Source: Terriglobus sp. TAA 43 (lineage in GTDB: Bacteria > Acidobacteriota > Terriglobia > Terriglobales > Acidobacteriaceae). Taken from it: 64,000 nt of DNA. Positions 43,530 through 51,500 of this stretch are shown one piece after another. The stretch spans positions 1,612,001 to 1,676,000 of the forward strand of contig NZ_JUGR01000001.1 in assembly GCF_000800015.1 (NCBI RefSeq), in the 5' to 3' direction. Made by a program: the position numbers and the translations under genes. The notes below the pieces were generated by a model. The model was given only the letters and a program-made list of their open reading frames with translations. It made no database searches and was not told where the DNA came from. Each line of letters begins with the position of its first letter. The first letter of the stretch is position 1.

Positions 43530-43763
43530 TCGGTAATGCCTCCCCCTAAGTATCGCAGGGCGCCATGAGAATGGCGAGTTCAGGGCACCGTCATGGTCCG
43601 GCCCGTTACTATAAAACCTTCGCCCGAGTGGTGAAGTGGAAAGCCAACTGCAGACTGGGTTTGCTACCGTAGATGCGATGGAGACCGGAGCCATACGCCG
43701 GTGCAACGGTATGCCGCGCGGTTGTCACGGGTATGCCGTCAGAGTTAGCAGCCGAGGAGTTTG
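43530..43763. promoter_or_regulatory. Divergent spacer with possible long leader and direct repeats
   Basis: The 234-bp spacer separates guaD (-) from the aldehyde-dehydrogenase homologue (+). A TACTAT box (43607-43612) could start a plus-strand leader of about 145 nt. The leader holds a 9-bp direct repeat GGTATGCCG at 43708-43716 and 43730-43738 and GC-rich segments able to pair. I could not match it to a known riboswitch. Confidence 0.3.
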
Positions 43764-45116
43764 ATGCCACTGCAGTCCCTTAATCCGGCAACAGGAGACG
43801 TGCTCCGCACCTTTGAGATGTGGGACGAAGAGGCGTTGCGAACACGCATTGCGCAAGCCCATGAAGCGGCCACCCTCCAACGCATGCTTCCCCTTGAACA
43901 TCGTCTCCTATGCCTACGAAAACTCGCCTCTCTTCTCGAAGAAGAAGGTTCAGAACTAGCGCGCTCCATTACGCAGGAGACGGGGAAAACCATTCTTGCT
44001 TCTGCAGCCGAAGTGGCGCGATGCGCTGACGCATGCCGTTACTATGTCGAACATGCCGTGCGGATGCTGGCTCCTGAACTTCTGCCCGGAGAGGGGGAGC
44101 ATGCCTACGTGCAATGGAGTCCCATTGGCGTGGTGTTGGTCGTCCTGCCGTGGGAGTCTCCGTTTTGGCACGCTTTCCGCTTTTGTGTACCCGCCCTGGT
44201 TGCGGGAAACACCTTGTTGTTAAAGCACGCTGGAAGTGTGCCGCAGTGTTCGCTTCGCATTGAGGCACTGGTGCGACGCGCTGGATTTCCCCGTGGCGCT
44301 GTCACTGCCCTGTTAATCGAAGACAGACTGGTGGAGACGGCGCTGGCGGACGATTACGTTGCCGCAGTATCTGTCTGCGGAACGGAAGCCACCGGGCGCG
44401 CACTGGCGGCAAAAGCCGGATGGCAATTGAAGAAAAGCGCTCTCCAACTGCCGGGCAACGATCCGATGATCATAATGCCTTCTGCCGATCAGGATGCCGC
44501 CATTGCTGCCGTGATTGACGCCATCTGCAGGGGTGACAGCGTTCGACGCGTGATCCTGCACTCTGAGATGTATACAGCGGTCATGGGACGACTCATCGCC
44601 GCTGTGGAATCGCTATCTGTAGGAGACCCGCTGCGAGAAGAGACGCGCATAGGCCCACTGGGAACAGCCGACGCGGTGAAGCTTCTGGAGGAGCAGGTGA
44701 AGGCGGCAGTTACCGCGGGTGGCCGCCTTCTGACCGGTGGAACCCGCATGGTGGGCCGCGGAAATTTCTTCGAGCCGACATTGCTCGCCGACGTCCCGCG
44801 AAACTCTGCGGTGGCACGCGATGCTTTCTCGGGTCCTCTCTGTATGCTGTTCCGAGCCAACGATCTGCAGGATGCCATCGCAATCGCGAATGACACGCCG
44901 ATGGGACGCGCTGCTTCCATATGGACGAAAGAACCAGGGGAACAGCAGCAGCTCATCCACGGTGTGGATGCAGGCTTTGTTGCGTTAAATGCGCTTCCAG
45001 CGGATGACCCACGGCTGCCGGTGGGCGGCGCGAAACGCTCCGGATATGGGCGGGAACTTGGCAGCCAGGGCATGCGCGAGTTTCTGGTTGCCAAGACAGT
45101 CTCGCTCGGCAAATAG
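43764..45116 (+). CDS. Aldehyde dehydrogenase homologue lacking catalytic residues
   Basis: The 450-residue protein follows the Sad/succinate-semialdehyde dehydrogenase plan (SLNPATGDVLRTFEM, WSPIGVVLVVLPW, VPALVAGNTLLLKHA, AVSVCGTEATGRAL, GVDAGFVALNALPADDPRLP, GGAKRSGYGRELG). Its key residues differ: PWES (129-132) replaces PWN-x with Glu for the oxyanion Asn; LQLPGNDP (227-234) replaces ELGGxDP with Gln for the general base; and the loop expected to read NxGQxC is shortened to CRGDSVRRV (255-263), with no cysteine at the nucleophile position. It is therefore likely inactive as a dehydrogenase, though intact as a fold. GAGGAG precedes the ATG at 43764. Confidence 0.85.
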   Translation: MPLQSLNPATGDVLRTFEMWDEEALRTRIAQAHEAATLQRMLPLEHRLLCLRKLASLLEEEGSELARSITQETGKTILASAAEVARCADACRYYVEHAVRMLAPELLPGEGEHAYVQWSPIGVVLVVLPWESPFWHAFRFCVPALVAGNTLLLKHAGSVPQCSLRIEALVRRAGFPRGAVTALLIEDRLVETALADDYVAAVSVCGTEATGRALAAKAGWQLKKSALQLPGNDPMIIMPSADQDAAIAAVIDAICRGDSVRRVILHSEMYTAVMGRLIAAVESLSVGDPLREETRIGPLGTADAVKLLEEQVKAAVTAGGRLLTGGTRMVGRGNFFEPTLLADVPRNSAVARDAFSGPLCMLFRANDLQDAIAIANDTPMGRAASIWTKEPGEQQQLIHGVDAGFVALNALPADDPRLPVGGAKRSGYGRELGSQGMREFLVAKTVSLGK

Positions 45117-45135
45117 TCCGTTTCTACAAAACAAG

Positions 45136-45166
45136 AAAGAGGCGCACCCGCAAGGTGCGCCTCTTT
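45136..45166. terminator. Bidirectional terminator
   Basis: A perfect 13-bp stem (45136-45148 with 45154-45166), beginning AAA and ending TTT, lies between the converging aldehyde-dehydrogenase homologue (+) and the TonB receptor (-). Confidence 0.9.
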
Positions 45167-45184
45167 CATTTGTCTACTTGCCGA

Positions 45185-48100
45185 TTAGAAGTTGAAGCTC
45201 ATCTGCAGCGTGATCGTACGGACTGCGGCGGAGCTGCCGCCCGGTCCCATGCTGGACAACGAGGTGGACTTGCCGAAGAGGTTCTTCGAAGGATCCGCGT
45301 TGTACGAACTCAGCGAGCCGTTGGGAGTGGAGTACGGAACGTAGTTGAACAGGTTCTGAATCTGTGCGCCTACGCTGAGCGTGTACTTGTGTCCTGAGGA
45401 TGCGCCGCCGCCGCCGAAGCCGCCAGGACCGCCAGGTCCACGACCGCCACCACCACCGCCGCGAGGACCGCCACCACCCGGAGGCATTCCACCGCCAGGA
45501 CCATTTTGGCCGTTCTGGCCATTCTGTCCGTTACGGCCACCACGAGCTGCAGCGCCTGTCTTAGCGCCAAAGCCGAAGACCTTCACGACACGCAGGTTAC
45601 CCTGCACATTCGACGGCCCGGTGCAATAGCCCTGGGGAACGCGGTTTCCGGAAGTAACGCCAGTCGCGATGAAGTCCGTAGCCGTTTTGCAGTTTCCGGA
45701 GATGCCGTTCGCAAAACCAGCACGGTCATTGATGATGGTGTCGCCATTCAGGTCCGATCCGGTCGTGATGTTGTACGGGCTACCGGAGTTCACACTGAAG
45801 AACGGGCTCAGGTTGATTCCGTACGGCGCATTCCAGTTGCCGAAGAGGAAGACGCGGTTCGTGGCATTGAACAGTGCACGACCGTAATCTGTCTTCGGAT
45901 TCAGGCTGTCCGTCGGGAAGGAATCCGCGCCATTCGTGTTCGCTTTCGCATTGCTATAGACATAGAAGCCGAAGAGCGAGAAGCGCGGGCTGAGTTGCGT
46001 ACGTACATTCACGATGAGCTGGTTCTGGCGATACACACCGCCAGACTGGTACTGGTACACGTAGTTTCCAGCTGCTGTCGGAATCGAACGCGACATATAC
46101 ATGTGATCGCCGATCGTGTTCAGGTAGTTGAACGAGACCGTAGACCGCTTGCCCACCTGCTGATCGGCTCCCAGGGCCAGCTGCATGTTGTAAGAAGAAC
46201 GCAGATCCGGACCAAGCTGATAGATCGTCTTCGAACCGGCTGTTCCCGTGCCGCAATTTCCGGGATTGGAAGGGCCGCAATTTGTCGTGATTGCACCAAC
46301 GCTGCCATCCGCGTTGCGAGGGCCGCTATAGATGTTCGTGATCTGGTTGATGCCGTTCTGACGTTGCGTCTGGATAACATCGCTCAGATTGAAGCGGTCA
46401 TAAAAGATGCCCCACCCGGCGCGAATCACAGTACCAGGATTCCCCTTTTTCGAAGGAACACCGTAGGAAAGAGCGACACGCGGAGCGATATCGGCCTTGC
46501 TATTAATCGCACCCTGAGATTCCAGTCGTGCGCCATAGCTCAGCGTCATGTTCGGCTTGATCTTCCAATCATCTTCACCATAGAAACCAACATCTGTCAG
46601 CGACTGTTCCGCGCGTGGATTATTAATCGTGGTGACGCGGTACTGGAACGGCTGACCATGGACGTAGTTGTAATCCGATGTTGTAGGAGTGCAGGTCGTC
46701 ACCGTAGTCGTGGTCGTGCAGTTGGTGGTGGGACCATAGGTGAACGCACCGTTTGAACCTGCATTGGAATACAAGGCTTCGCGGTTGACACGCAACCGCA
46801 CGCCCGCGCGGATGAAGTTCTTTTGCAGAGCGATCGAAGTGTAGTTCTGCAGTTCCAGATGATCGTTCGTGCTGTTCTGGGTTCCTGCACTGGAACCACC
46901 ACCCGTAAAGTAGCCAGTCAGTGTCAATGTAGGCGTTGTAGTCTGGGGCGCCTGTGAAGTGATCTCACGAACCAGTTGCAGACGCGTTTCGTTGATCAGC
47001 TTGCTGCTGATGATCTGCGTGTCACTGATGGTGAGCTGGTGCTCGTGGCTTCCGGTGTTGTAGGCCGTGGTGTTCAGCGACGTGGAACCAAGACCAGCGT
47101 TGTTGGCGGTGTTGTGCTCAAACTGATAGCGGATCGTCAGCGTATTCTTCTCGCCCAGGGCCACGTCATAACGCGGGGTCAGATCCCAGCGCTTCTGTGG
47201 ATGGAACGTTGCGCGCGACGCATCCGGAAACGTGTTCAGAGCGCAGGTGAGATCGCCGGGCTGGCAAAGCACATTGGAAGCCGGGCCTGTGCTGATAATT
47301 TGTCCAGCGAAGATGCTGTTGTCTTCAATGTCACGGTAGCTACCGGCAATGGAGTACGAGCTGGTCTTGGTCGCGGGACCAGTCAGCGATCCGATGAAGA
47401 AGATGCGGTGATAATCCGGCTGCTGGTTTGCGGCACCGAGGAATGGGCTGGACGTATTGAACGACTTGTCGTTGCCCTGCAGGCTGAAGTTACCGTGGTA
47501 TTTGTCCGTACCCGGCTTCGTGAAGACTTCCACACGACCAAAGCCCTGCTTGTCGAACTGAGCCGAAAACGGATTCTGGTTCACGCGGATTTCGCGGATC
47601 GAAGACTTCGGCGGAAGCGTACCGCCCGTGAAACCGTCCACGTAAATCTGTCCGCCGTTCGGACCCGCCGAAGGACCGGCCAGTGCCGACAGCTCGCTGG
47701 AAAGCTCATCCGGGTCATCAGAGAGTGCTTCCAGGTCCTTGTCCTTGATGACGACAGAGCTGCCGTTGGAATCCGGATCGGTGGAAACCTGCGTGTTCTG
47801 CGTGGTCACGTTGATTTCCGTAGACTCTGCCTGAACCGTCATGGCCGTATTGAGGTTCACGGTTGCCGTGCCCACTCGCACACCCTGGCGCACGAACGAA
47901 GCAAAACCCTGCATCGTAACCGTCACAGAGTAGGTGCCGGACGGAACATTGCGGAACGTGTACGCTCCATCCGCACCGGAGGTGGTCACCAGCGCTTGGC
48001 CCTTAGCGGGCGTCAGTGTCACTGTGGCGCCGGGGATCGCAGCCTGATCCGGATCCAGCACAAATCCTGTAACAGTGGCCGCGGATGCCGTCTGGGCATA

Positions 48101-48196
48101 CGCCATCGGCGCGCAAAGGGTTGCGCTACCGGCCAAGCTTACCGAAAGAATTGCAATCGACAGTCGTCGAGAGCTTGTAAGGCAAAAGTTCATCAT
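45185..48196 (-). CDS. Oar-like TonB-dependent receptor with carboxypeptidase-regulatory domain
   Basis: The 1003-residue outer-membrane protein has a signal peptide (ending MAYAQ, about residue 35), a carboxypeptidase-regulatory-like domain (about 40-120, VTGFVLDPDQAAIPGATVTL, VPSGTYSVTVTMQGFASF), a plug (DELSSELSALAGPSAGPNGGQIYVDGF split motifs, SSIREIRVNQNPFSAQFDKQ) and a 22-strand-type barrel ending in a C-terminal Phe. This is the Oar/SusC-like design common in Acidobacteria, for large or complex ligands. A run of NGQNGQNGQNGPGGG and Gly/Pro/Arg repeats, about 50 residues, interrupts the last part of the barrel near residue 930. It lies 90 bp downstream of the DUF5666 gene and is closed by a terminator. 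Confidence 0.9.
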   Translation of the reverse strand: MMNFCLTSSRRLSIAILSVSLAGSATLCAPMAYAQTASAATVTGFVLDPDQAAIPGATVTLTPAKGQALVTTSGADGAYTFRNVPSGTYSVTVTMQGFASFVRQGVRVGTATVNLNTAMTVQAESTEINVTTQNTQVSTDPDSNGSSVVIKDKDLEALSDDPDELSSELSALAGPSAGPNGGQIYVDGFTGGTLPPKSSIREIRVNQNPFSAQFDKQGFGRVEVFTKPGTDKYHGNFSLQGNDKSFNTSSPFLGAANQQPDYHRIFFIGSLTGPATKTSSYSIAGSYRDIEDNSIFAGQIISTGPASNVLCQPGDLTCALNTFPDASRATFHPQKRWDLTPRYDVALGEKNTLTIRYQFEHNTANNAGLGSTSLNTTAYNTGSHEHQLTISDTQIISSKLINETRLQLVREITSQAPQTTTPTLTLTGYFTGGGSSAGTQNSTNDHLELQNYTSIALQKNFIRAGVRLRVNREALYSNAGSNGAFTYGPTTNCTTTTTVTTCTPTTSDYNYVHGQPFQYRVTTINNPRAEQSLTDVGFYGEDDWKIKPNMTLSYGARLESQGAINSKADIAPRVALSYGVPSKKGNPGTVIRAGWGIFYDRFNLSDVIQTQRQNGINQITNIYSGPRNADGSVGAITTNCGPSNPGNCGTGTAGSKTIYQLGPDLRSSYNMQLALGADQQVGKRSTVSFNYLNTIGDHMYMSRSIPTAAGNYVYQYQSGGVYRQNQLIVNVRTQLSPRFSLFGFYVYSNAKANTNGADSFPTDSLNPKTDYGRALFNATNRVFLFGNWNAPYGINLSPFFSVNSGSPYNITTGSDLNGDTIINDRAGFANGISGNCKTATDFIATGVTSGNRVPQGYCTGPSNVQGNLRVVKVFGFGAKTGAAARGGRNGQNGQNGQNGPGGGMPPGGGGPRGGGGGGRGPGGPGGFGGGGASSGHKYTLSVGAQIQNLFNYVPYSTPNGSLSSYNADPSKNLFGKSTSLSSMGPGGSSAAVRTITLQMSFNF

Positions 48197-48286
48197 GACC
48201 CTCAAAGAAGGTGAAGTGTGTATGCTTCGGTGTTACCGCCGCAGCACAGGAGTTGTTGGTCTATCTCGCGGTTGAGAGGCGAAACG

Positions 48287-49510
48287 CTATTGCGGTCCGC
48301 CCCCACCACCCTCGGCGCCGCCAGAGCCAAGGCTCCAGGGCGAAATTGTCATCTCACTGGCCGCAGGTCCGGTCAGCAGGGGTTCTACGCCGCTCAGCAG
48401 CGTAATTGCCGTAAACGGACCGGCACTGCCATTGCCCGAGGCCACAATCATCAGGGCCTCTCCCGGCTTCAGGGCTGCCAAGGTCGTCTTGGGAAGACGC
48501 GGAATCATGGTAGCTAAATCAGCAGCACGTCCGCCAGGACGTCCGCCGAAACCGCCGGGGCCACCCGACGGGGCACCACCCGAAGGAGGACCACCTGCCG
48601 GAGGACCGGCAGGACGCTCAGCGCCAGCCTGACCGCCGCCCGCGGGGGCTCCTTCGCCTCCAGGACGACGCGCACCAGCCGCACCACCGCCGCCGAACCG
48701 AGCAGCCATTTCCGGCGGCATAGCGTGCAGATCACTGGCATCGCTGATGAGCACAGTTTCGTTCTTCTTTGTGGCCAGATCTTTGATTACAAAGCTATTT
48801 GCGGCCGCATTGATGGAAACAATCGTGCCGGAGAGATTCTTGAAGGTGCCGGACACAATCTCATCGGCGGTAATGTTTGTGCCGTCCGGCGATTTGTCAC
48901 CACGCACACGAAGCTGGTCTCCCGACTGAATCGCAGCCAGCGTGCTGGGTTGCGCCTCTTCAAACTTGACCGATCCCGGAGCATAGCGGCGATAAATGGT
49001 GCTGCCCGTGGTGGTCACGGTCACGTCCTTCTTGCCGGAGCTGATGGCGATGGTGTTCGCACCCGCATCCACAGACTTCACGATGCCGCCTGAACCACGC
49101 TTCGCCCAATCCGCCTGCGAAGCCGCATTGCGCTGCGCAATGGCCGCGGACTTGATCATGATGAGGCGGGTGGCCGTCAGCGCTCCACCATCACCGGGAG
49201 TTCCTGTGGCCAGAACACGGTCACCCACTGCGAGCTGATCCAGCGTCGCGGCGGAAACGGTCTTCATGTCTGCGCTCTGCTGAATTCGGGCGCCGTCTCC
49301 AACCGTTACCGTCGTGGCAGCAGCGCTGCCGTCCGGAACCACGGTCAGAGTGTTGCCAGAGATGCTCTTCACCGTGCCCAGCACGCGACCGGCTGCGGGT
49401 GCGGCCTGCGCAGACGCGACCGAAGTCCATGCCAAAGGCGCGATTGTAGCGCCCATGACGGCGGCCAGCGCCAGTCTCCGTGAAATCGTTTGTAGCGTCC
49501 CCGACTGCAT
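48287..49510 (-). CDS. Exported DUF5666-repeat protein with Gly/Pro-rich segment
   Basis: The 407-residue protein has a signal region (SRRLALAAVMGATIAPLAW, ending SVASAQ; the RR pair leaves Tat export possible), then three or four beta-rich repeats of the DUF5666 type (GRVLGTVKSISGNTLTVVPD, GGIVKSVDAGANTIAISSG, LSGTIVSINAAANSFVIKD), each followed by ligand-like GDRVLATGTPG segments. A Gly/Pro/Arg-rich stretch of about 65 residues follows, then a short domain (KPGEALMIVASGNGSAGPFT) and a Gly-rich tail. The role is unknown; DUF5666 is thought to be an OB-like envelope domain. ATG 49510 is chosen over TTG 49525. It likely shares a transcript with the Oar-like receptor. Confidence 0.75.
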   Translation of the reverse strand: MQSGTLQTISRRLALAAVMGATIAPLAWTSVASAQAAPAAGRVLGTVKSISGNTLTVVPDGSAAATTVTVGDGARIQQSADMKTVSAATLDQLAVGDRVLATGTPGDGGALTATRLIMIKSAAIAQRNAASQADWAKRGSGGIVKSVDAGANTIAISSGKKDVTVTTTGSTIYRRYAPGSVKFEEAQPSTLAAIQSGDQLRVRGDKSPDGTNITADEIVSGTFKNLSGTIVSINAAANSFVIKDLATKKNETVLISDASDLHAMPPEMAARFGGGGAAGARRPGGEGAPAGGGQAGAERPAGPPAGGPPSGGAPSGGPGGFGGRPGGRAADLATMIPRLPKTTLAALKPGEALMIVASGNGSAGPFTAITLLSGVEPLLTGPAASEMTISPWSLGSGGAEGGGGGPQ

Positions 49511-49678
49511 CCAGCGATGGTTCAACGTCCTGCTCCAGTGATGAAAGGGTCTTCCAGGAGTGCGGAAATCCTGTACTCACTTAGAAATACGGACGTGTCT
49601 TGTGAAAGTTTCGTTAGAAAAAGCTATTTCTGGCAAAAAACGGCGCAACCTGTCATTTCAGCAATCCAACGCCATCCG

Positions 49679-51442
49679 CTATTCCGGTGGGTCCTGATCC
49701 AGCGGCTGCGGCGGCCAGTGATACACAGCCATGCTTAGCGGCGGAAGCTGAACAAAGTCCTCTTTCCGGTCGGGAGCAACATCGCTGCACAACAGTAGTT
49801 CCGATCCCGGCTCCACCGCGAAGCTGGTCGCTGTCTCCGCAAAGTTCATCATTGTCCGCACATTGCCACGATCCGTGTAAATCCACCGCTCCTCTTCATT
49901 GCAATGCACCACCATGCGACCGAAATCGCCAAGATTCAAAGCCAGCATTCTGCGACGAAGATGGATCAGATCGCGATACCAGCGATACATTTCGACATGC
50001 TTCGGTTCTTGCAACTCGTCCCATTTCAGAATGGAAGCTTCAAATGTCTTCGGATCTTCCGGCGCAGGCACATCCTCCGTCCACCCAAATGCTTGAAAGT
50101 CCTTCTTGCGGCCTTCACGAACCGCTTTGCGCAGCTCTTCGTCCTGGAAATCAGCGAAATACATCCACGGCGAGGAAGCCGCCCATTCCTCTCCCATAAA
50201 CACCATGGGAAGGAACGGAGCTGTCATGACAACTCCCGCTGCCAGCTTCGCCTTTCGCATGCCCACCAGTTGTTCCAACCGTTCGCCGTTGGCGCGATTG
50301 CCGATCTGATCGTGATTCTGAATGTAGCCAAGGAAACGGTGAAAGCTGATCTTGTGAATCTGACGTCCATGATTGTGCTGGCGGAAACGGGAGTAGCGAC
50401 CGTCATACAGAAACACTTGCTGAAGCGTGGTCGCCAGATTTTCAATCGTGCCGAAGTCTTCGAAATAGCCATGCGGCTCATGGCGTAGCAGCGTGAACAA
50501 TGAGTGGTGAAAGTCGTCACTCCATTGCGCGTCCAAACCAAAACCATTTGCCTCACGTGGGGTGACGAAGCGCGGGTCATTCAAATCGGTTTCGCCGATC
50601 AGGAATAGGCAGCGACCCAGCGATGCCGACAGGTCCTCTACCTCACGCGACAGTTGCTCCAGGAAATGCATGGCGGAACGGTCAATCAGTTCGTGCACTG
50701 CATCCAGGCGCAAGCCGTCAAAGTGGTAATCCCGCAACCACATGATGGCGTTATCGATGAAGAAACGACGCACCTGGTCACTTCCACCCGCTTCCAGATT
50801 GATGGCCGCGCCCCACGGTGTGTGATGACGATCCGTGTAATACGGCCCGAACATCTGCGTGTAATTGCCCGCTGGCCCAAAGTGGTTCATGACCACATCC
50901 AGGATGACGCCGAGCCCTTTCGCATGGCACGCGTTGACAAACCGCTTCACTCCATCTGGGCCACCGTATGTTTCGTCTGGCGCATAAGGCGAGACACCGT
51001 CATAACCCCACGAGAACTTTCCCTCAAACGATGAGATGGGAAGCAGTTCGATATGAGTAATGCCCAGCTCGAAAAGGTAGTCGAGTTTTCCAATCGCTGC
51101 TTCGAAGGTTCCTTCCTTCGTAAACGTCCCTACGTGCATCTCGTAGATCACCGCAGAAGGAAGGGGAATTGGCCGAAACTTCTCGTCAGTCCATGGGAAA
51201 TGAGAATGATCCAGCACGCGCGATTCAGAATGCACATCCTTCGGCTGCCAAAACGAACGTGGATCGGGATATGGTCGTGGATCGTCATCGAGAAGAAAGG
51301 CATAGTTGCTGCCATGGCCCGCTGCTTCCACGTCGGTCTTCCAGAAGCCTCGCTGTGACGGTCCCTCCATCGGATAATCCACGCCGTCTACGCGTACGGA
51401 TACCTTGTTGCGCCGAGGCGCCCAAACCGAAAAATGATGCAT
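49679..51442 (-). CDS. treZ: Malto-oligosyltrehalose trehalohydrolase
   Basis: TreZ cuts trehalose from the end of maltooligosyl-trehalose made by TreY. The 587-residue GH13 enzyme has an N-terminal beta-domain (FSVWAPRRNKVSVRVDG), then the barrel with YEMHVGTFT, ELLPISSFEGKFSWGYDGV, DVVMNHFGP, FDGLRLDAVH with the nucleophile Asp, FLIGETDLND with the acid Glu and IQNHDQIGNRA. The motif order and GKFSWGYDGV are specific for TreZ against branching enzyme. GTG 51445 and ATG 51442 are adjacent possible starts. It is 58 bp downstream of treY. Confidence 0.95.
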   Translation of the reverse strand: MHHFSVWAPRRNKVSVRVDGVDYPMEGPSQRGFWKTDVEAAGHGSNYAFLLDDDPRPYPDPRSFWQPKDVHSESRVLDHSHFPWTDEKFRPIPLPSAVIYEMHVGTFTKEGTFEAAIGKLDYLFELGITHIELLPISSFEGKFSWGYDGVSPYAPDETYGGPDGVKRFVNACHAKGLGVILDVVMNHFGPAGNYTQMFGPYYTDRHHTPWGAAINLEAGGSDQVRRFFIDNAIMWLRDYHFDGLRLDAVHELIDRSAMHFLEQLSREVEDLSASLGRCLFLIGETDLNDPRFVTPREANGFGLDAQWSDDFHHSLFTLLRHEPHGYFEDFGTIENLATTLQQVFLYDGRYSRFRQHNHGRQIHKISFHRFLGYIQNHDQIGNRANGERLEQLVGMRKAKLAAGVVMTAPFLPMVFMGEEWAASSPWMYFADFQDEELRKAVREGRKKDFQAFGWTEDVPAPEDPKTFEASILKWDELQEPKHVEMYRWYRDLIHLRRRMLALNLGDFGRMVVHCNEEERWIYTDRGNVRTMMNFAETATSFAVEPGSELLLCSDVAPDRKEDFVQLPPLSMAVYHWPPQPLDQDPPE

Positions 51443-51500
51443 CACAAATCCTCCCCACGGCTCTTCGTGCGCCGCTTCTCGTTTCTCAGATGCCTAGCTA

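Noticed and set aside
43621-43690. tRNA-like stretch (CCCGAGTGGTGAAGTGG)
   Set aside because: It resembles a D-arm but no acceptor stem, anticodon arm or TTCGA-type loop can be placed.
43620-43763. Cobalamin or other known riboswitch before the aldehyde-dehydrogenase homologue
   Set aside because: Only a fragment resembling GGAGACCGG is present; the core elements of the cobalamin, TPP, SAM and cyclic-di-GMP classes are missing.
46976-48214. Long plus-strand frame opposite the TonB receptor
   Set aside because: Arg/His-rich shadow of a GC-biased gene with no recognisable domain. Similar frames opposite the galactosidase (9455-11245) and the receptor (45506-46756) were rejected for the same reason.
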